A program made the position numbers and the translations under genes. Of a DNA stretch of 64,000 nucleotides, positions 11,134 through 23,012 are shown piece by piece. The stretch spans positions 2,309,001 to 2,373,000 of the forward strand of contig CM033406.1 of the NCBI GenBank assembly GCA_019426215.1. The letters run 5' to 3'. Under the pieces are notes generated by a model. That model made no database searches, was not told where the DNA came from, and saw only the letters and a program-made list of their open reading frames with translations. The DNA is from Buddleja alternifolia. Lineage: Eukaryota > Streptophyta > Magnoliopsida > Lamiales > Scrophulariaceae. Position 1 is the stretch's first letter. Every line of letters starts with the position of its first letter.

Positions 11134-12787
11134 ACACCCCCAAACTTATCAATTGCTCGACCTCGAGCAATACGAGCTATAAGGCAAGACCAACATCATT
11201 CAATGGGAGAAAACAAAACAACTAACTAACTCACTTTCGTGGAGTAAACGATTGCACTTAGCGGGTGCAACAAGCCTTTAAACCTTTGAGTTACCTCAAA
11301 GGACGAGTTATAGTCTCGTGAGGGTTTGCATAAGATATACCCACAAAATCTAGAAAATTTTCAATCCCAACCGAATAAACACATCTCAATATGATCAACA
11401 AGAATGAATGGCATAAAATCAACCTTTTAAAGTTCACAAATATATATATACATATCAACTACTTTTGCTCATGTGACACCAATACTTGAAACGACTCCCT
11501 AGGGTATAGTGAAAAATAAATCTAAGGTATTATAGTCGAGAGGCATCCTTACCAAATTTTGGACATTAATCCCATATCTATAAACTTTTGATCAAACACA
11601 AGGCACAAGAATTATAGAAAATCTCATAGCCATTTAAATTTCATTATCTCAAATATTCAACATTCAATTCATATAGAATTTCCATTAAACTTCATTAAGG
11701 CTAGATCATGTGCAATGTTTTATTCCATTAGGCTTTCTATGACACCCATGTGACAAGTTTTAGATCAATGACTCCCAAACTAGATAGTTTTAGGGCATTA
11801 AGTGTAGAGACACTCCTAAGGATTTAATCACTTGAGTATCAAAGGCCACGAAATAAAACTAGATCTTTTAAACAATTCACTTCTTTTGGCTTGAGCATAG
11901 CTCAAATTAGCATAATAGTACAGTATATAGGCATGAAAATTTTCACCTCCGGTACGTATTAGCCTGACCACTTTTGGTCATACCAAAATTCAACCTTTTC
12001 AATTCATTGTTAGCATATAAAATTACTACTCAACTTATAACCTTATGAGAAATCTAAGTTAATATTTCTGGGAATAATTCCTTAAGTGTTTCAAGATGGT
12101 TATCCTCTCAACTCCTCTACCTTCAATTTAAGTGCATTGTGAATCATCTAAAGAATCAATTCTAGTCTAAGGTCTCCACGAGCAATTTCAAAGATATATA
12201 TATTCCATTAAATTCAGATTATTTCAAGAATTCATGCCATTTTTCCAAGTCAATCAATTTCAATGCATCAATTGGAAGGACTAAAAATTTTTCATGCTTG
12301 ATTTTCTCAACAAAGAAGCATATAAACATGATATCAAACAAACTTTCCCCAAATTCAAGTTAAAAATTAGGATTGCATTTTCAATATTCAAAATAGATAC
12401 TCTTCTACCCCCAAACTTAAATCCAACATTGTCCCCAATGTTGTTACAACATGCATACACAAAGGTAAAAGAACACTTACAACCAAGGATATTGAAGAAC
12501 ATCCTTAAGCTTCCAATGCATCCTTACAAAGTTTCTCCTCTTATCGAGTAAAATAAGAATCTCTAAAGGTGGGGTCCAAATGTGCATCATATCTAACACT
12601 TCAACTTTTTAAACCATCAAGCATAAGAAAAACATATATGCCCAAAGTGCATGCTTGAACACAATAAAAAGAAACAAACTAAACAAAACAAAAACGAAAG
12701 CAAAAAGAAAAGAAAACTTACAAACTTGGGTTGCCTCCCAAGAAGCGCTAGTTTAGAGTCGGTAGCTCGACTTGAGATAAAGAATCG
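11134..12787 (-). other. Noncoding stretch between Athila integrase and 3' LTR
   Basis: About 1.65 kb with no supported gene. A polypurine tract (minus strand AAGTTTGGGGGTG) lies next to the LTR at about 11135-11150. A sequence often seen after the Athila integrase (GGTTGCCTCCCAAGAAGCG at about 12730) and a CATTGTCCCCAATGTT block at 12427 are present. Some Athila elements carry an env-like frame here; none can be read in this copy. Confidence 0.7.
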
Positions 12788-14110
12788 CTAAAGATCCTGG
12801 AGGGGAATGGTCACTTTATCCCTCGACCCGTCAATCCCAATGTAATGCTTTAACCTTTGGGCGTTTGTCATGAAGGTTCGTCCATTATCCGTTATAAGTT
12901 CAATGGCACCAGAAGCATACACACGAGATACAACAAATGGTCCCGACCATTTTGACTTGAGCTTCCCGGGAAAAAGTCGAAGGCGAGAATTGTATAGTAA
13001 AACCTTGTCTCCTTCATGAAATTTTCGGGGAATAATACGCTTATCATGCCATATTTTCGTTCGCTCCTTGTAAAGCTTGGCGTTCTCATACGCTTGATGG
13101 CGCCATTCCTCAAGTTCGTGTAATTGGAGTAATCGCTTGGTACCTACGACTTGAGAATCAAAATTTAGAAATTTAATAGCCCAAAAAGCGCGATGTTCGA
13201 GCTCAACCGGTAAGTGACATGCTTTTCCAAAGACAAGGCGATATGGGGACATGCCAATCAGAGTTTTAAACGCGGTTCTATATGCCCACAAGGCGTCATC
13301 TAGTTTAAGGGACCAATCTTTTCTAGATGCGTTAACCGTTTTTTCAAGAATGCGTTCAATCTCCCGATTCAACACCTCCACTTGACCACTCGTTTGAGGA
13401 TGATATGGGGTTGAGATTTTATGCCGTACCCCGTACTTGTTCAGTAAGTGCTCGAATTGTTTGTTACAAAAATGGGTGCCTCCGTCACTAACGATTGCTC
13501 TAGGAGTTCCAAAACGAGTGAAAATCCTTTTTTTTAAAAATCGAGTAACCACCCGAGCATCATTAGTTGGTAAAGCCTCAGCTTCGACCCATTTGGAGAC
13601 ATAGTCGACCGCAACAAGAATATACTTATTGGAACAAGAACTAGGGAAGGGTCCCATAAAATCAATACCCCATACATCAAATAGTTCACATTCAAGCATG
13701 TTATTCAATGGCATTTCGTGTCTTTCAGAGATGTTACCTGTTCGTTGACACCTATCACAAGATTGAACATACAAGAATGCATCTTTAGAAAGAGTAGGCC
13801 AAAAGAAACCTGATTGAAGCACTTTAGCCAATGTTTTAGAGGGTCCAAAGTGACCACCTACCGACATATCATGACAATGGGCGAGAATTGATGCTATTTC
13901 CTCCTCGGGGATACATCGTCGAATGAGGCCATCTGCACAAATCTTAAATAGATATGGTTCGTCCCACAAATATCGCTTCACATCAAATAAGAATTTCTTC
14001 TTTTGATGATAAGTTAATTTGCATAATTGCATACCAAGGAGCATCATTATGAAGTATAGCATACAATTGCTCATCGGGAAACTCCTCACAAATAGGTTTA
14101 TCAAACACAC
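12788..14110 (-). pseudogene. pol: Athila-like integrase
   Basis: An open stretch of 440 codons; the first 30 or so are out of frame with the preceding pol and are not part of the protein. The zinc region has His78/His80 and His87 with Cys118 and Cys121 (CDRCQR). The catalytic triad is Asp150 (GIDFMGPF), Asp209 (SDGGTHF) and Glu245 (GQVEVLNRE). The C-terminal part has the usual [11 protein letters not shown] motif and ends normally. It is in a different frame from RT-RNase H, so one frameshift (with a small deletion likely) lies near 14000-14050. Confidence 0.92.
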
Positions 14111-15278
14111 ACTCAGGGTTAGGAATCTCTATCCTAGACAAGTGGTCGGCAACAACATTTTCTACTCCTTTCTTATCCTTAATTTCTATGTCAAATTCTT
14201 GAAGAAGTAAAATCCACCTAATGAGTCTAGGTTTGGCATCCTTTTTGGCAAGCAAGTATTTTAATGCGGAGTGATCAGTGTACACAATTACTTTATTCAA
14301 AATGAGATAAGCATGGAACTTGTCAAATGCAAATACTATGGCTAGTAATTCTTTTTCCGTGGTTGCGTAATTCATTTGTGCATCATTTAAAGTCTTACTA
14401 GCATAGTAGATGGTTTCAAATACCTTATCCTTCCTTTGGCCAAGGACCGCACCCACCGCGGTGTCACTAGCATCACACATCAATTCGAAGGGCAAACTCC
14501 AATCGGGAGGTGCCATGATGGGAGCGGATATCAATAGCTCCTTAAGAGTCATGAAGGCCTGTAAACAAAGGGAATCAAAATTGAATGGTGCATCTTTGAC
14601 AAGCAAGTTAGATAACGGCTTTGCAATTTTGGAAAAATTTTTGATAAATCGCCTATAGAAGCCGGCATGACCAAGAAAGCTCCTCACGGCTTTCACCGAT
14701 GTAGGTGGAGGAAGCTTTTCTATTACCTCAATCTTGGCTTGGTCCACTTCAATCCCTTTTTGGGAGATTTTGTGGCCTAGCACAATCCCTTCCCGGACCA
14801 TAAAATGACATTTTTCCCAATTCAAAACAAGATTTATTTCCTCACATCGTTTTAGAACACGGTCCAAATGATCAAGACATGTGTTAAATGAGGTTCCAAA
14901 AACAGAAAAATCATCCATAAAAATCTCAAGGAATTCTTCAACCATGTCATGAAAGATCGCCATCATACATCGTTGAAATGTGGCCGGGGCATTGCATAAT
15001 CCAAACGGCATCCGCCTATAAGCAAACGTGCCATAGGGACAAGTGAAAGTTGTTTTCTCTTGGTCCTCGGGGGCTATGGCAATTTGGTTATAGCCAGAAT
15101 ACCCATCTAAAAAACAATAAAAATCATGTCCGGCTAACCTTTCAAGCATTTGGTCAATGAATGGGAGGGGGAAATGGTCCTTACGAGTGGCATCATTTAA
15201 CTTGCGATAATCTATACACACACGCCACCCGGTAAGCATTCGAGTAGGGATTAATTCATTGTTCGCATTTTCTATCAT
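13983..15278 (-). pseudogene. pol: Athila-like reverse transcriptase and RNase H
   Basis: RT begins with [19 protein letters not shown] and includes the catalytic FMDD box at residues 120-123. RNase H has CDASD, the TEKELLAIV segment, YTDHSALKY and VADHLSR, so its acidic residues look intact. The preceding in-frame TAA at 15308-15306 separates it from the protease segment, at a position normally glutamine. The frame is lost near its C-terminal end, before the integrase. Confidence 0.93.
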
Positions 15279-15305
15279 AGTTATTCCGCCCTTCTTGGGT
15301 ACTAC

Positions 15306-16955
15306 TTAAGTCGGGCTTACCCATGCACTATCAGAGATAGGATAGATTATACCTGCATCGAGTAGTTTTATAACCTCTTTTTTTACCACCTCTTGTATTT
15401 GTGGATTTGACCGTCTTTGTGGTTGTCGTGTAGGTTTTGCGGACTCCTCCATGAGTATTTTGTGCATGCACACCGCTGGACTTATGCCTTTTATATCCGC
15501 AATTTTCCACCCGAAGGCCTTTTTGTTGGCCTTCAATACTCTCATGAGTCGCTCCTCCTGTTCTCCTGTCAAAGAAGATGAGATAATTAAAGGTAGAGTC
15601 TCATTATCATTTAAAAATACATATTTCAAATGTAATGGTAATGGTTTAAGCTCAAGGATAGGGGCCTCTTCGATAGAAGGGCGAGGAGGAGCCAAGAGTG
15701 ATCTTTCTAATTTTTTAGCTCCAATGACGTGGTAAAAAGGTGGCTTCTCTATGCTAAACATGGTTTCCAATTGTTCTTCACTCGCTGAATCGACATCCAT
15801 AGATTTGGAAAGACATGTCTCCAATGGGTCGTCTACCATTTGTGCCTGAAAAGTCTCATCAATCAACATATCAAATACATCGATGCGTAAACATGAGTCA
15901 GGATCACATGGGTGTTTAAGCACTTTAAAAACATCAAAGGTGACCTTTTCATCTCCCACATTTAAGGTTAGCTTACCATTGGCAATATCGATTACCGCCT
16001 TACCAGTGGCTAGGAATGGTCTTCCTAGGATCAGGGGTACCTCAACATCTTCCTCCATATCAAGAACCACAAAGTCAACCGGGAAGTAGAATTTGTCGAC
16101 TTGAACGATTACATCTTCGATTATTCCCCGTGGTCTCTTGATTGATCTATCGGCAAGTTGGAGGCTCATTGAAGTCGGCTTTGGGTTACCAAGGCCCAAC
16201 TTTTTGAAAAGAGAGTACGGGAGGAGGTTGATGCTAGCTCCCGAGTCGCACAAAACTTTTTCGAAGGATAATGGCCCAATCGTGCAAGGAATAGTGAGAC
16301 TCCCAGGGTCTTCAAGTTTCATTGGTAATTTATTAAGCAATACGGCGGAGCATTCCTCGGTTAGGCACACCGTTTCGTTTTCCTCCCACTTTTGTTTGTT
16401 GGATAAAATATCCTTGAAAAATTTCACGTAATTTGGCATTTGTAAAATTGCGTCTATAAAAGGAATATTAATCCTAACCTCACGAAGAATTGCTAAGATT
16501 CGAAGGAAACTTGGATCCATCTCCTTTTTTTTCTTTCTATGTGCATTAGGAAATGGCAGACGGACCTCGATGGGAGGATGCGTTGGATTTGAAGAGCCCG
16601 CTGTGGAGGGTTCAGGAGGTGGCGCCTGGGCGCGACAATCGGCGCCAGGGCGCTGGGTCTCGGGCGCCTGAGCGTGATCATCGGGACGCTCGGGCGAGCA
16701 ATTGCGAAGCATTCGTTCACTGTGGGTTGATTCCGGCGCCTGGGCATTCTCATCGGGGCGCTCGGGCGCGGAAATGCGAACAACATCATTGACTATCTGT
16801 TTGCCACTTCTTAAGGTGATGGCGTGGCATTGCTCCTTCGGGTTTTTTTCTGTGTCACTTAGTAAAGTTCCCGGGGCTCTCTCACTGATCGCCTTTGCCA
16901 TTTGACCCATTTGTGTCTTTAAATCCTTCATGTCCATCATTATATCCTTCATCAT
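15306..16955 (-). pseudogene. pol: Athila-like gag C-terminus, linker and protease
   Basis: 549 codons in the gag frame. A Pro/Ala-rich linker at residues 60-125 contains repeated ERPD and AQAPE units. The aspartic protease has CDSGAS (Asp237-Gly239) and LILGRPFLATG (308-318), both well kept. The end runs into the RT N-terminal segment (GIIYPISDSAWVSP) and stops at an in-frame TAA. The linker DNA (16600-16780) is rich in GGCGCC/GGGCGC motifs, as in the Athila-related LTRs. Confidence 0.9.
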
Positions 16956-17039
16956 AGTACGGAGTTCGTTGATTGCTGAATCCGATTTCTTTATTTGTTC
17001 ATCGAGACGCTCTTCGGTTGTAAGAGGTCTTATTTGCCT

Positions 17040-18128
17040 TTATATATGAGGATTACCTTGCCTTTGAGCTTGGTTATTGTTGAATGGGGGCTTTGGTGCT
17101 TGATAGACGCCGGGATGGGCATTTTGTGCCGGATTGGGCCTCCTTGGAAAATTTTCGGGCACATGGAAGTTCAATTGAGGTCGATTGGCATTTCCAACAT
17201 AGTTTACATTGCCAACCATTGTTTCCAAAGCAACTTCTTCGCCCAACTCTTGAACACAAGCAATCTTTTTAGTGGGTGTGATTTCTTCATCATCGGGATA
17301 GAGTTCATCTTCTCGGGCTAATTGCTCAATCTTGTCCCACACACTTTGGCAATCGAGCCCAAGGAGATCACCACCGGCGCCGGCATTGAGCCTATTTCGG
17401 ATGCGCGAACGGACTCCATCATGGAATCGTAATACTTGCTCGCTCAATCTTAGGTTGTGATCCGGACATTTTCGGAGCATGTTTTTATATCTAGCTCATG
17501 CTTCGGCTAAGGACTCATGATTCCCCTGCTTAAACTCCTTTACGTTGCTCCTTAGCTCATTGATTTTGGAGGGTGGAAAGAATTTGCTCAAAAAGGCATC
17601 GACCAATTGTCCCCATGTTGTGATGGATTGGGGTGGTAGAGATTTGTACCACATGGTCGCCCTTTCCTTTAATGAGAAGTGGAAGACTCTTAGACGAATT
17701 GCATCGAGATCCCGTGGATGAAATTGGGTAGTCACGAGAGTATCGTCTAAAGTCTCCAAATGCTCATGAGGTGATTCATGGGGCTCTCCATAGAAGGGTT
17801 CGCTTTGCACCATGCTAAAGATGTGTGACGGAATGTGATAATTTGGTGCAAAGAAATTTGGAAAGACTACGGCCCCCGGTATAGTGTGGACCCTTGGAGG
17901 TAGACTTTCTCGGACCGATGGAAGTCTTTGAGGAGGTGCCGGTTGCATAGCTTGGAATAGATTTTGCAACCATTCCCTATTTTCCGGGAGATTTATGTCG
18001 GGAAAATTTCCATTTGGATTTAGATTGTCGGCCATTTCTCGAGCGCGTCTACTAGATCGAAGAACACGCCCTATCTCCGGCTCAAAATTGTATAGAGGCT
18101 CGTTAGAAGAGCGGGTCATGCACCACAA
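17040..18128 (-). pseudogene. gag: Athila-like gag
   Basis: Gag with the Athila-type core (VFPNFFAPNYHIPSHIFSMV region, FHFSLKERATMWYKSLPP, FLSKFFPPSKINELR; all seen as short blocks). Two in-frame stops break it: a TGA at about 17498-17496, where relatives have tryptophan, and one at 17042-17040. The frame is the same on both sides, so these are point changes, not shifts. The N-terminus near 18128 is taken as the first Met after the leader. Confidence 0.9.
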
Positions 18129-18254
18129 ATTACACCTAACAATTAAACAAAAAAAACAAAATTAGAATAATAAAATAAAAGAAAGGTTAGAAATAAACGA
18201 AGAACTAAGAATTAGGAAAATTTAAACGAAAAATCAAAAACTAAAATGAACAAG

Positions 18255-18272
18255 TCCCCGGCAACGGCGCCA
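18255..18272 (-). other. Primer-binding site (tRNA-Asp type), Athila-like element
   Basis: The minus strand reads TGGCGCCGTTGCCGGGGA, the standard Athila primer site, complementary to the tRNA-Asp 3' end. It normally lies a few bases from the LTR end TGACACGC. Here the neighbouring LTR sequence instead corresponds to a position 557 bases inside the LTR, showing a deletion. Confidence 0.92.
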
Positions 18273-18273
18273 A

Positions 18274-19655
18274 AAGATTCTAACATATAGTGATCAAGTA
18301 TATGCAAGATAGGCAAAAACACAAATTCACATCACATAACAATATAAGAACAACCTCAACAATCATCTATTATAAGCATATATCACAATTTGGCCTTACA
18401 TGGCCCTAGCCTTATGAATTTAGTTCATAATGGATAATATGAAAAACATAAATGAATTAATACACATGTTCATAGACATAATTGAAATGAAAAGCTATAA
18501 AAACTCCCTCAAAAGTGAATAATGATGGATCTTGAAGTTGAGCCTTCAATCCCCAAGCTCTTTTCCTTCCTCTAGTTTTCCCCTCCAAGAGTGATGAAGA
18601 ATGGTGATGAATGGTGGAGAAATCAGATTAGGGGCTGCCCCCCTCTCCTCTAAGAATCTGAAATTGATAGTGAATGATGAAGAGTATGGGTTCCCCCTCC
18701 TTTTATAGCCAAAAATTCCACTAAAGTATGCATTAAGAATTCTCATTAAAGTTCCCCAATGAGAATTCCACCTAAGGTGATGCTTAAAGTTTGGCTTTTA
18801 AGATTCCTACCAGCTAAAAAATGTTGAACTTTCGGCCATTAAGAATTCCACCAAGCATAACCATGTGAAAACTTCAACAAAACACATGCATGCTGCCATT
18901 TTCTTGCTTTCCAGCGCAATCTTAGTATTTTCCTCATAAACTTCTCCACGGATCTCCAAATTGGATGATTCAAGTCCCCATGTTCAGATAAAACATAGAT
19001 CTCCAACTTTGAAGAAGGACATTTTGTCCAATTCGGTCTCGAAGTATACCTAAATTACGTTTCAACATGGAGGTTGTTTCTGATTTGGCGCCCATAAAGT
19101 AAATCTACCAAGAAACACACTTATGACAACCCCTTAACACATGTGCTGAATTATGGCCAAAAGTGATTCTTAACCATCATATAATGCTGGAATTTAGGCT
19201 GAAAAAGGAGTAACATTTGGACTATCCATGCCTAGGCATGACTAGGAGGGCGCTGGGGCGTATCCTGGCACATGTACTTCTCTGTTCGGCGCAGCAATCG
19301 TATTTCCTTCACAATTATCTCTATAGACTTCCGATTTGGATGTTTCAAGTTCCCATTTGAAGCTAAGACATTCATCTAAAACTTTGTAGAAGGAAACTTT
19401 GTCTAATTCGGTCTTGAAATATACGGAATTATCGCTCGAATGTGGTAGGAGATGCATAAACCGCCTAGGTGTTGAAAAACATGCTTGAACTTGTTTTGTA
19501 CATCGTTTTTCTTCCCTTTTCTTCATGTATTCTCATTTATTACCTGTATTCACTTAACACACCTATTAAATGCAAATGTGACATGATTTAAGCAATAAGT
19601 GAATCCAAATCATAAGAATTACGGTCTTAAAAACACGTAAAAACACCTCTTAACA
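18274..19655 (-). repeat. Athila-like element, 5' LTR (primer-site end deleted)
   Basis: 1.38 kb matching 9771-11133. The counterpart of 9214-9770 is absent next to the primer-binding site. The outer end (CTCTTAACA) is intact and abuts the GTCGG duplication. A TATA box is at 18696-18710. Because both LTRs are copied from one RNA, a one-sided loss points to a deletion after insertion. Confidence 0.9.
18696..18710 (-). promoter_or_regulatory. TATA box of Athila-like 5' LTR
   Basis: GGCTATAAAAGGAGG on the minus strand, in the LTR that would drive transcription leftwards through gag-pol. Downstream R/U5 sequence is partly deleted. Confidence 0.55.
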
Positions 19656-19704
19656 GTCGGCTACTACGCCCAACAAATGGCACGTCGGGCACCTAACTCT
19701 TTGA
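19656..19704 (-). repeat. Target duplication GTCGG and outer end of copia element 1 5' LTR
   Basis: 19656-19660 repeat the GTCGG of 9209-9213. Bases 19661-19702 equal 1406-1446 of the 3' LTR and complete the interrupted copia LTR. The 3' LTR ends TCTTTCA, whereas this copy reads TCTTTGA, so either the terminal C has mutated or the edge is at 19702. The matching target duplication of the copia insertion lies left of the window. Confidence 0.85.
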
Positions 19705-19944
19705 CTTCTCCTTGTCTCCAGGTATGAGCTCTATGCTCATGAGTTCTCCTATAGGTTCGACGTGTGACAAAACTGACTTTTTAGCCACTTCACTTCCTTC
19801 TAATGTCGTTGATTCGGGCTTGCGCTTTTTATCTTCAGCTGGCATTTCTCTTTGTTTTAGTGAGACTAAGTAACATTTTTTGGATTGGTGTTGATCTATA
19901 GATACTTCTCCCACTCCATCGAGTGTTGGGAATTTGATCTTCAT
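19703..19944 (-). pseudogene. pol: Tat-like post-protease segment
   Basis: Frame begins MKIKFPTLDGVGEV, a usual Tat segment just after the protease, and continues in the protease frame through SKKCYLVSL. It ends where copia element 1 was inserted. It carries no known catalytic motif and links protease to RT in complete relatives. Confidence 0.75.
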
Positions 19945-19953
19945 ATGTGGTAT

Positions 19954-20298
19954 TCATACTACCGCTTCAAACAATACTAGTGCAGGTCGGTCGAGTATTA
20001 CGTTGTAGGCTGAAGGGGTATCTACGACTAGGAATCTAGTCAACTTTGTTATTTTGTTGAATCCCCCTCCCAGGGAGAGAGGTAATACTACCTGTCCCAC
20101 AGGTTGTGTCGCCTCACTTGAGAAACCAAAGAGAGAAGTCTTCACCTGTTCCAGTCTAGCATCCTCCAGGTTCATCTGTCGATATGCTTGGTAGAACAAG
20201 ATATCTACCGAGCTACCGTTGTCGATAAATATCCTTTGAACTTCGTAGTTTGCAATCATCGCCGTGATGACCAATGCATAGTTGTGGGGTGTTAACAC
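19954..20298 (-). pseudogene. pol: Tat-like aspartic protease
   Basis: Retropepsin-type protease with the Tat-specific active site IDNGSSVDILF (DNG in place of DTG), the flexible middle (TRFLVVDTPSAYNVI) and ILDRPAL near the end, where ILGRP is usual. It is in the same frame as the block before it (20637-20347) and the one after it, separated by stops. Confidence 0.85.
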
Positions 20299-20346
20299 AG
20301 TCCGCGCGTCCTCAGGTCCGAATCGTATTTCCTGCCTAGGTCGTGT

Positions 20347-22352
20347 TTAACTGACGTTCATGTAGAATGCAGGTGCGGTCTCTACCAACCTTACCTGCCG
20401 CTTGACCTGTCTCTTAGATTCCTCCTCAGCTAATCCTCCCGAGATCATATAAATGATCTCCTGATCAATGTTGTTGTTAATTGGTTGGGGAGAATTTCCC
20501 ATTCCTACAGGTCCGGCTCTACCACCTTCACGGCCCTGCCATCTTCCTCCTCGACCTCTCCAGCTACTACCCCCACGAAATGGGGCAGAATTGTTCCCAT
20601 TACTGATTTGTATCACGAATTCTTTCAAGTATCCCATCCTAGCTAGCCGTTGGATTTCTTCGAAGAGCTTCGGGCAATCATCGGTGCGATGCCCGAATTC
20701 TCTATGGTATCTGCAGTAGACATTGCTAGGTGGGTTCTTAGGGTCTTAGTCTGCTCTTTCTGGCCATTGTACCACATTCTTCTCTTCCGCCTCCATTAGA
20801 TGCTCACTCTAGTTGCATCGAAAGGGTATTCGTTGTTGTTTGGGGTGCATACCTGGCCCAGGTAGGGCTACCGGAGCTGGACTAGGTGCCCAACCACTCC
20901 TGCGAGTCTTATTGAGATTATCCTCCTCAAGATTGTCTTTTCTTTGCTCGGACCACCGCATGATTTGCGAGTATTCCATGTTGATGTACTTTTCGGCCCG
21001 GCCAAGTAACTCGTCAAAGCCCAGGATTGGCCTCTTGGTGAGTGATTGAAGAGATGTCCATCCCTCAAGCCTTGCGTAAAAGCATTGACTTTCAGGTTGG
21101 ATGTTAGAGATGGTACCTCCAACGTAGCTGTATTGAAACGCTTGACGTATGCACGTAGGATCTCGTCTCCTCTCTGTTTGATGTTGAACAAACTCAAGGG
21201 AGTTTTTTCGTGCCGCTTTCTACTAGCAAATTCATGCAAAAACCTTGAGCTAAACTCTAAGAAGGATCCGATGGACCCATCGGGAATTTGATTGAACCAT
21301 TGTTGTGCAGATTTGGCTAACATAGTCAAGAAGACCCTGCATTTGATAGCATCGGAATACCTGTGCAGCACAGCAAAATTTTGAAAAGTGTATAGGTGAT
21401 CCTCTGGATCTGTTGTTCCTTCGTAGGGTACGATGGAGAGAACCCTAAAGTCCCATGGCAATTCTTCCTTTATGATGTGTTCCGTGAATGGAATCCCCCG
21501 ATCCATTTGGATCTTGCCTCTTGTCATTTTGCGCTCCATTTCTTCCATTCGTTTTGCCATGAGCTCCATCTTCTCCATCTTCTCCTTTGCTTTAGCCATC
21601 CTGCCGAGGTCTGCCCAGCTAAATGTAGCAGACACGAAGCTATTAGCATTATCCTCCAGATCTTTATCACGCCTGTCGGGAGCCCAATAGGGACGTTTCT
21701 GCAGGTTGCCCTTCCCAGGTATGTCATGGTTCGAGTGTTATATCGGCCGATGCAGTTCTTCATCATGCTTTTGTTGTTTCTGCAATCCAGGTTGGGGTGC
21801 CCAACCTACCAGGTCATCCTCGTCCTCCAGGTCTAGACGACAAATGTGACGCTCCTCTGGAGCCAAGTACTATTTTCGAGGCGCGATGCCTCCTCTCTCT
21901 CCTTCCTCCTCCGGATATTCTGGCCTTTTAGCACGTTTACCCGAGTTGCCGTCAGGGGTGACATTGTTGACACCCCCAGCCTCCGCGTTTCCAGCTTTAG
22001 ACGCTCTCTTTTGAGGAGGGGACACAAAATCGTCCTTAAATGCACGATCTGCCACACCTGCAAGTTTAAAATCTACCACCTTGGTGACAGCTTTGTCGAT
22101 GACTCCTTCTAGCCTTTGAACGATGAGATCCATGCTCAACACGCTTTGAGGGAAAACGTTATTTCCCTCCATCAGGCCTTCTGGTGAATCTCCTAACACT
22201 GGATCTTGCAAGTCATTTGCCGAGCGCCTCACCAGGTGCGCCGGTGTCTCAGGTGTGTACTGTTCTTCTTCAGGCAGGAATATCATCGCATTTTTCCCTC
22301 TCTCGATGTTGTCGCCTCCATTTCTCATTTCCATGACATTCCCTTTTGCCAT
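20347..22352 (-). pseudogene. gag: Tat-like gag (broken)
   Basis: Starts at the Met at 22352 after the leader. Blocks at 22352-21870 and 21635-20868 share a frame and include a Lys/Glu/Met-rich coiled-coil-like run (residues 15-45 of the second block). The gag core follows (DPEDHLYTFQNFAVLHRYSD, SAQQWFNQIPDGSIGSF, FASRKRHEKTPLSLFNIKQ as short blocks). A frameshift lies between 20868 and 20720. A zinc-knuckle-like CRYHREFGHRTDDC follows at about 20700-20655 and a Gly/Arg-rich tail at about 20590-20500. Confidence 0.85.
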
Positions 22353-22425
22353 TAAAAATTATTACAGTAAAAGAAAGTATTTTCACGAAAAAATATGGTT
22401 ACCTCACGCCTTTTCTGCTCAGATT

Positions 22426-22443
22426 TTCCCACAGACTGCGCCA
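22426..22443 (-). other. Primer-binding site, Tat-like element
   Basis: The minus strand reads TGGCGCAGTCTGTGGGAA, the kind of site found beside LTRs of Tat-lineage elements, two bases from the LTR. Which tRNA pairs with it cannot be settled from the sequence alone. Confidence 0.75.
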
Positions 22444-22445
22444 AT

Positions 22446-23012
22446 TGATGTGTGTGGGTTTCACATCAATAATATTTATATTAATATGTGGGATAATGTG
22501 AGTACTGTAGTTAGATTTGATGTATAATATAAGAACGATAATGTAAATAACAAGAGATTTAACATGGTTCGGTCCAAAAATTAGACCTACATCCACAAGG
22601 GTAAAGAGTTTGGCTCCTTTTATTGATGTTGGAGTTCGATATATATACAAAATTTGATTTGGGGGGGGGGGGGTTAAATAGAGTAGGTCAACTATGCTAA
22701 ATATACATTTGGTAATAAGAATAAATCATAATCTATCTAAATGAGGCTACAATCAATTCAGGTATAATTAGGAAAGATTGGCCGGATCTCCGCAGGTCTA
22801 TATATGGTAAGATTGAGGATTGATTGAATCTTGTCTCCCAGCTGTCCATAATAAGCGCTGCCCTACCTGTGCAGGTCGGGTCGTCTGGGCCTTCAGCTAA
22901 GCCTGGATATGATGTCTTCTAGAAGGATCCAAGTCCACGAAACCATTGGGCTTGGGCCCATATGATGTTAGACAACCCAGCTTGGCCCAAAGACGGATTT
23001 CTACCCACATCA
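22446..23012 (-). repeat. Tat-like 5' LTR
   Basis: 567 bp, on the plus strand from TGATGTGTGTGGG to CTACCCACATCA. It matches 32775-33344 closely along its whole length. It carries a 13-G run at 22661-22673 (plus strand) beside an ATATATATAC stretch that could be the TATA box (minus strand). Confidence 0.92.

Larger units (their letters stand above)
9214..19655 (-). mobile_element. Athila-like Ty3/gypsy element, complete insertion
   Basis: A 10.4-kb element bounded by TGACACGC ... CTCTTAACA and flanked by GTCGG on both sides. It lies inside the copia 5' LTR. In transcription order it holds 5' LTR (19655-18274, truncated), tRNA-Asp-type primer site, gag, protease, reverse transcriptase, RNase H, integrase, a 1.65-kb noncoding stretch and the 3' LTR (11133-9214). 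Wording such as [18 protein letters not shown] and [19 protein letters not shown] identifies the Athila lineage. There is no readable env-like frame after integrase. Stops and one frameshift break the coding part. Confidence 0.93.
19703..23012 (-). mobile_element. Tat-like Ty3/gypsy element, 5' part
   Basis: The 5' portion of a Tat-lineage element: 5' LTR, primer site, gag, zinc-knuckle-like region and protease. It is cut after the protease by copia element 1; its RT, RNase H and integrase must lie left of the window if they survive. It inserted into the Tekay-like element, leaving ATATG at 23013-23017. A second LTR of the same family, with the same ATATG on its own outer side, is at 32775-33344. 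Confidence 0.88.
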
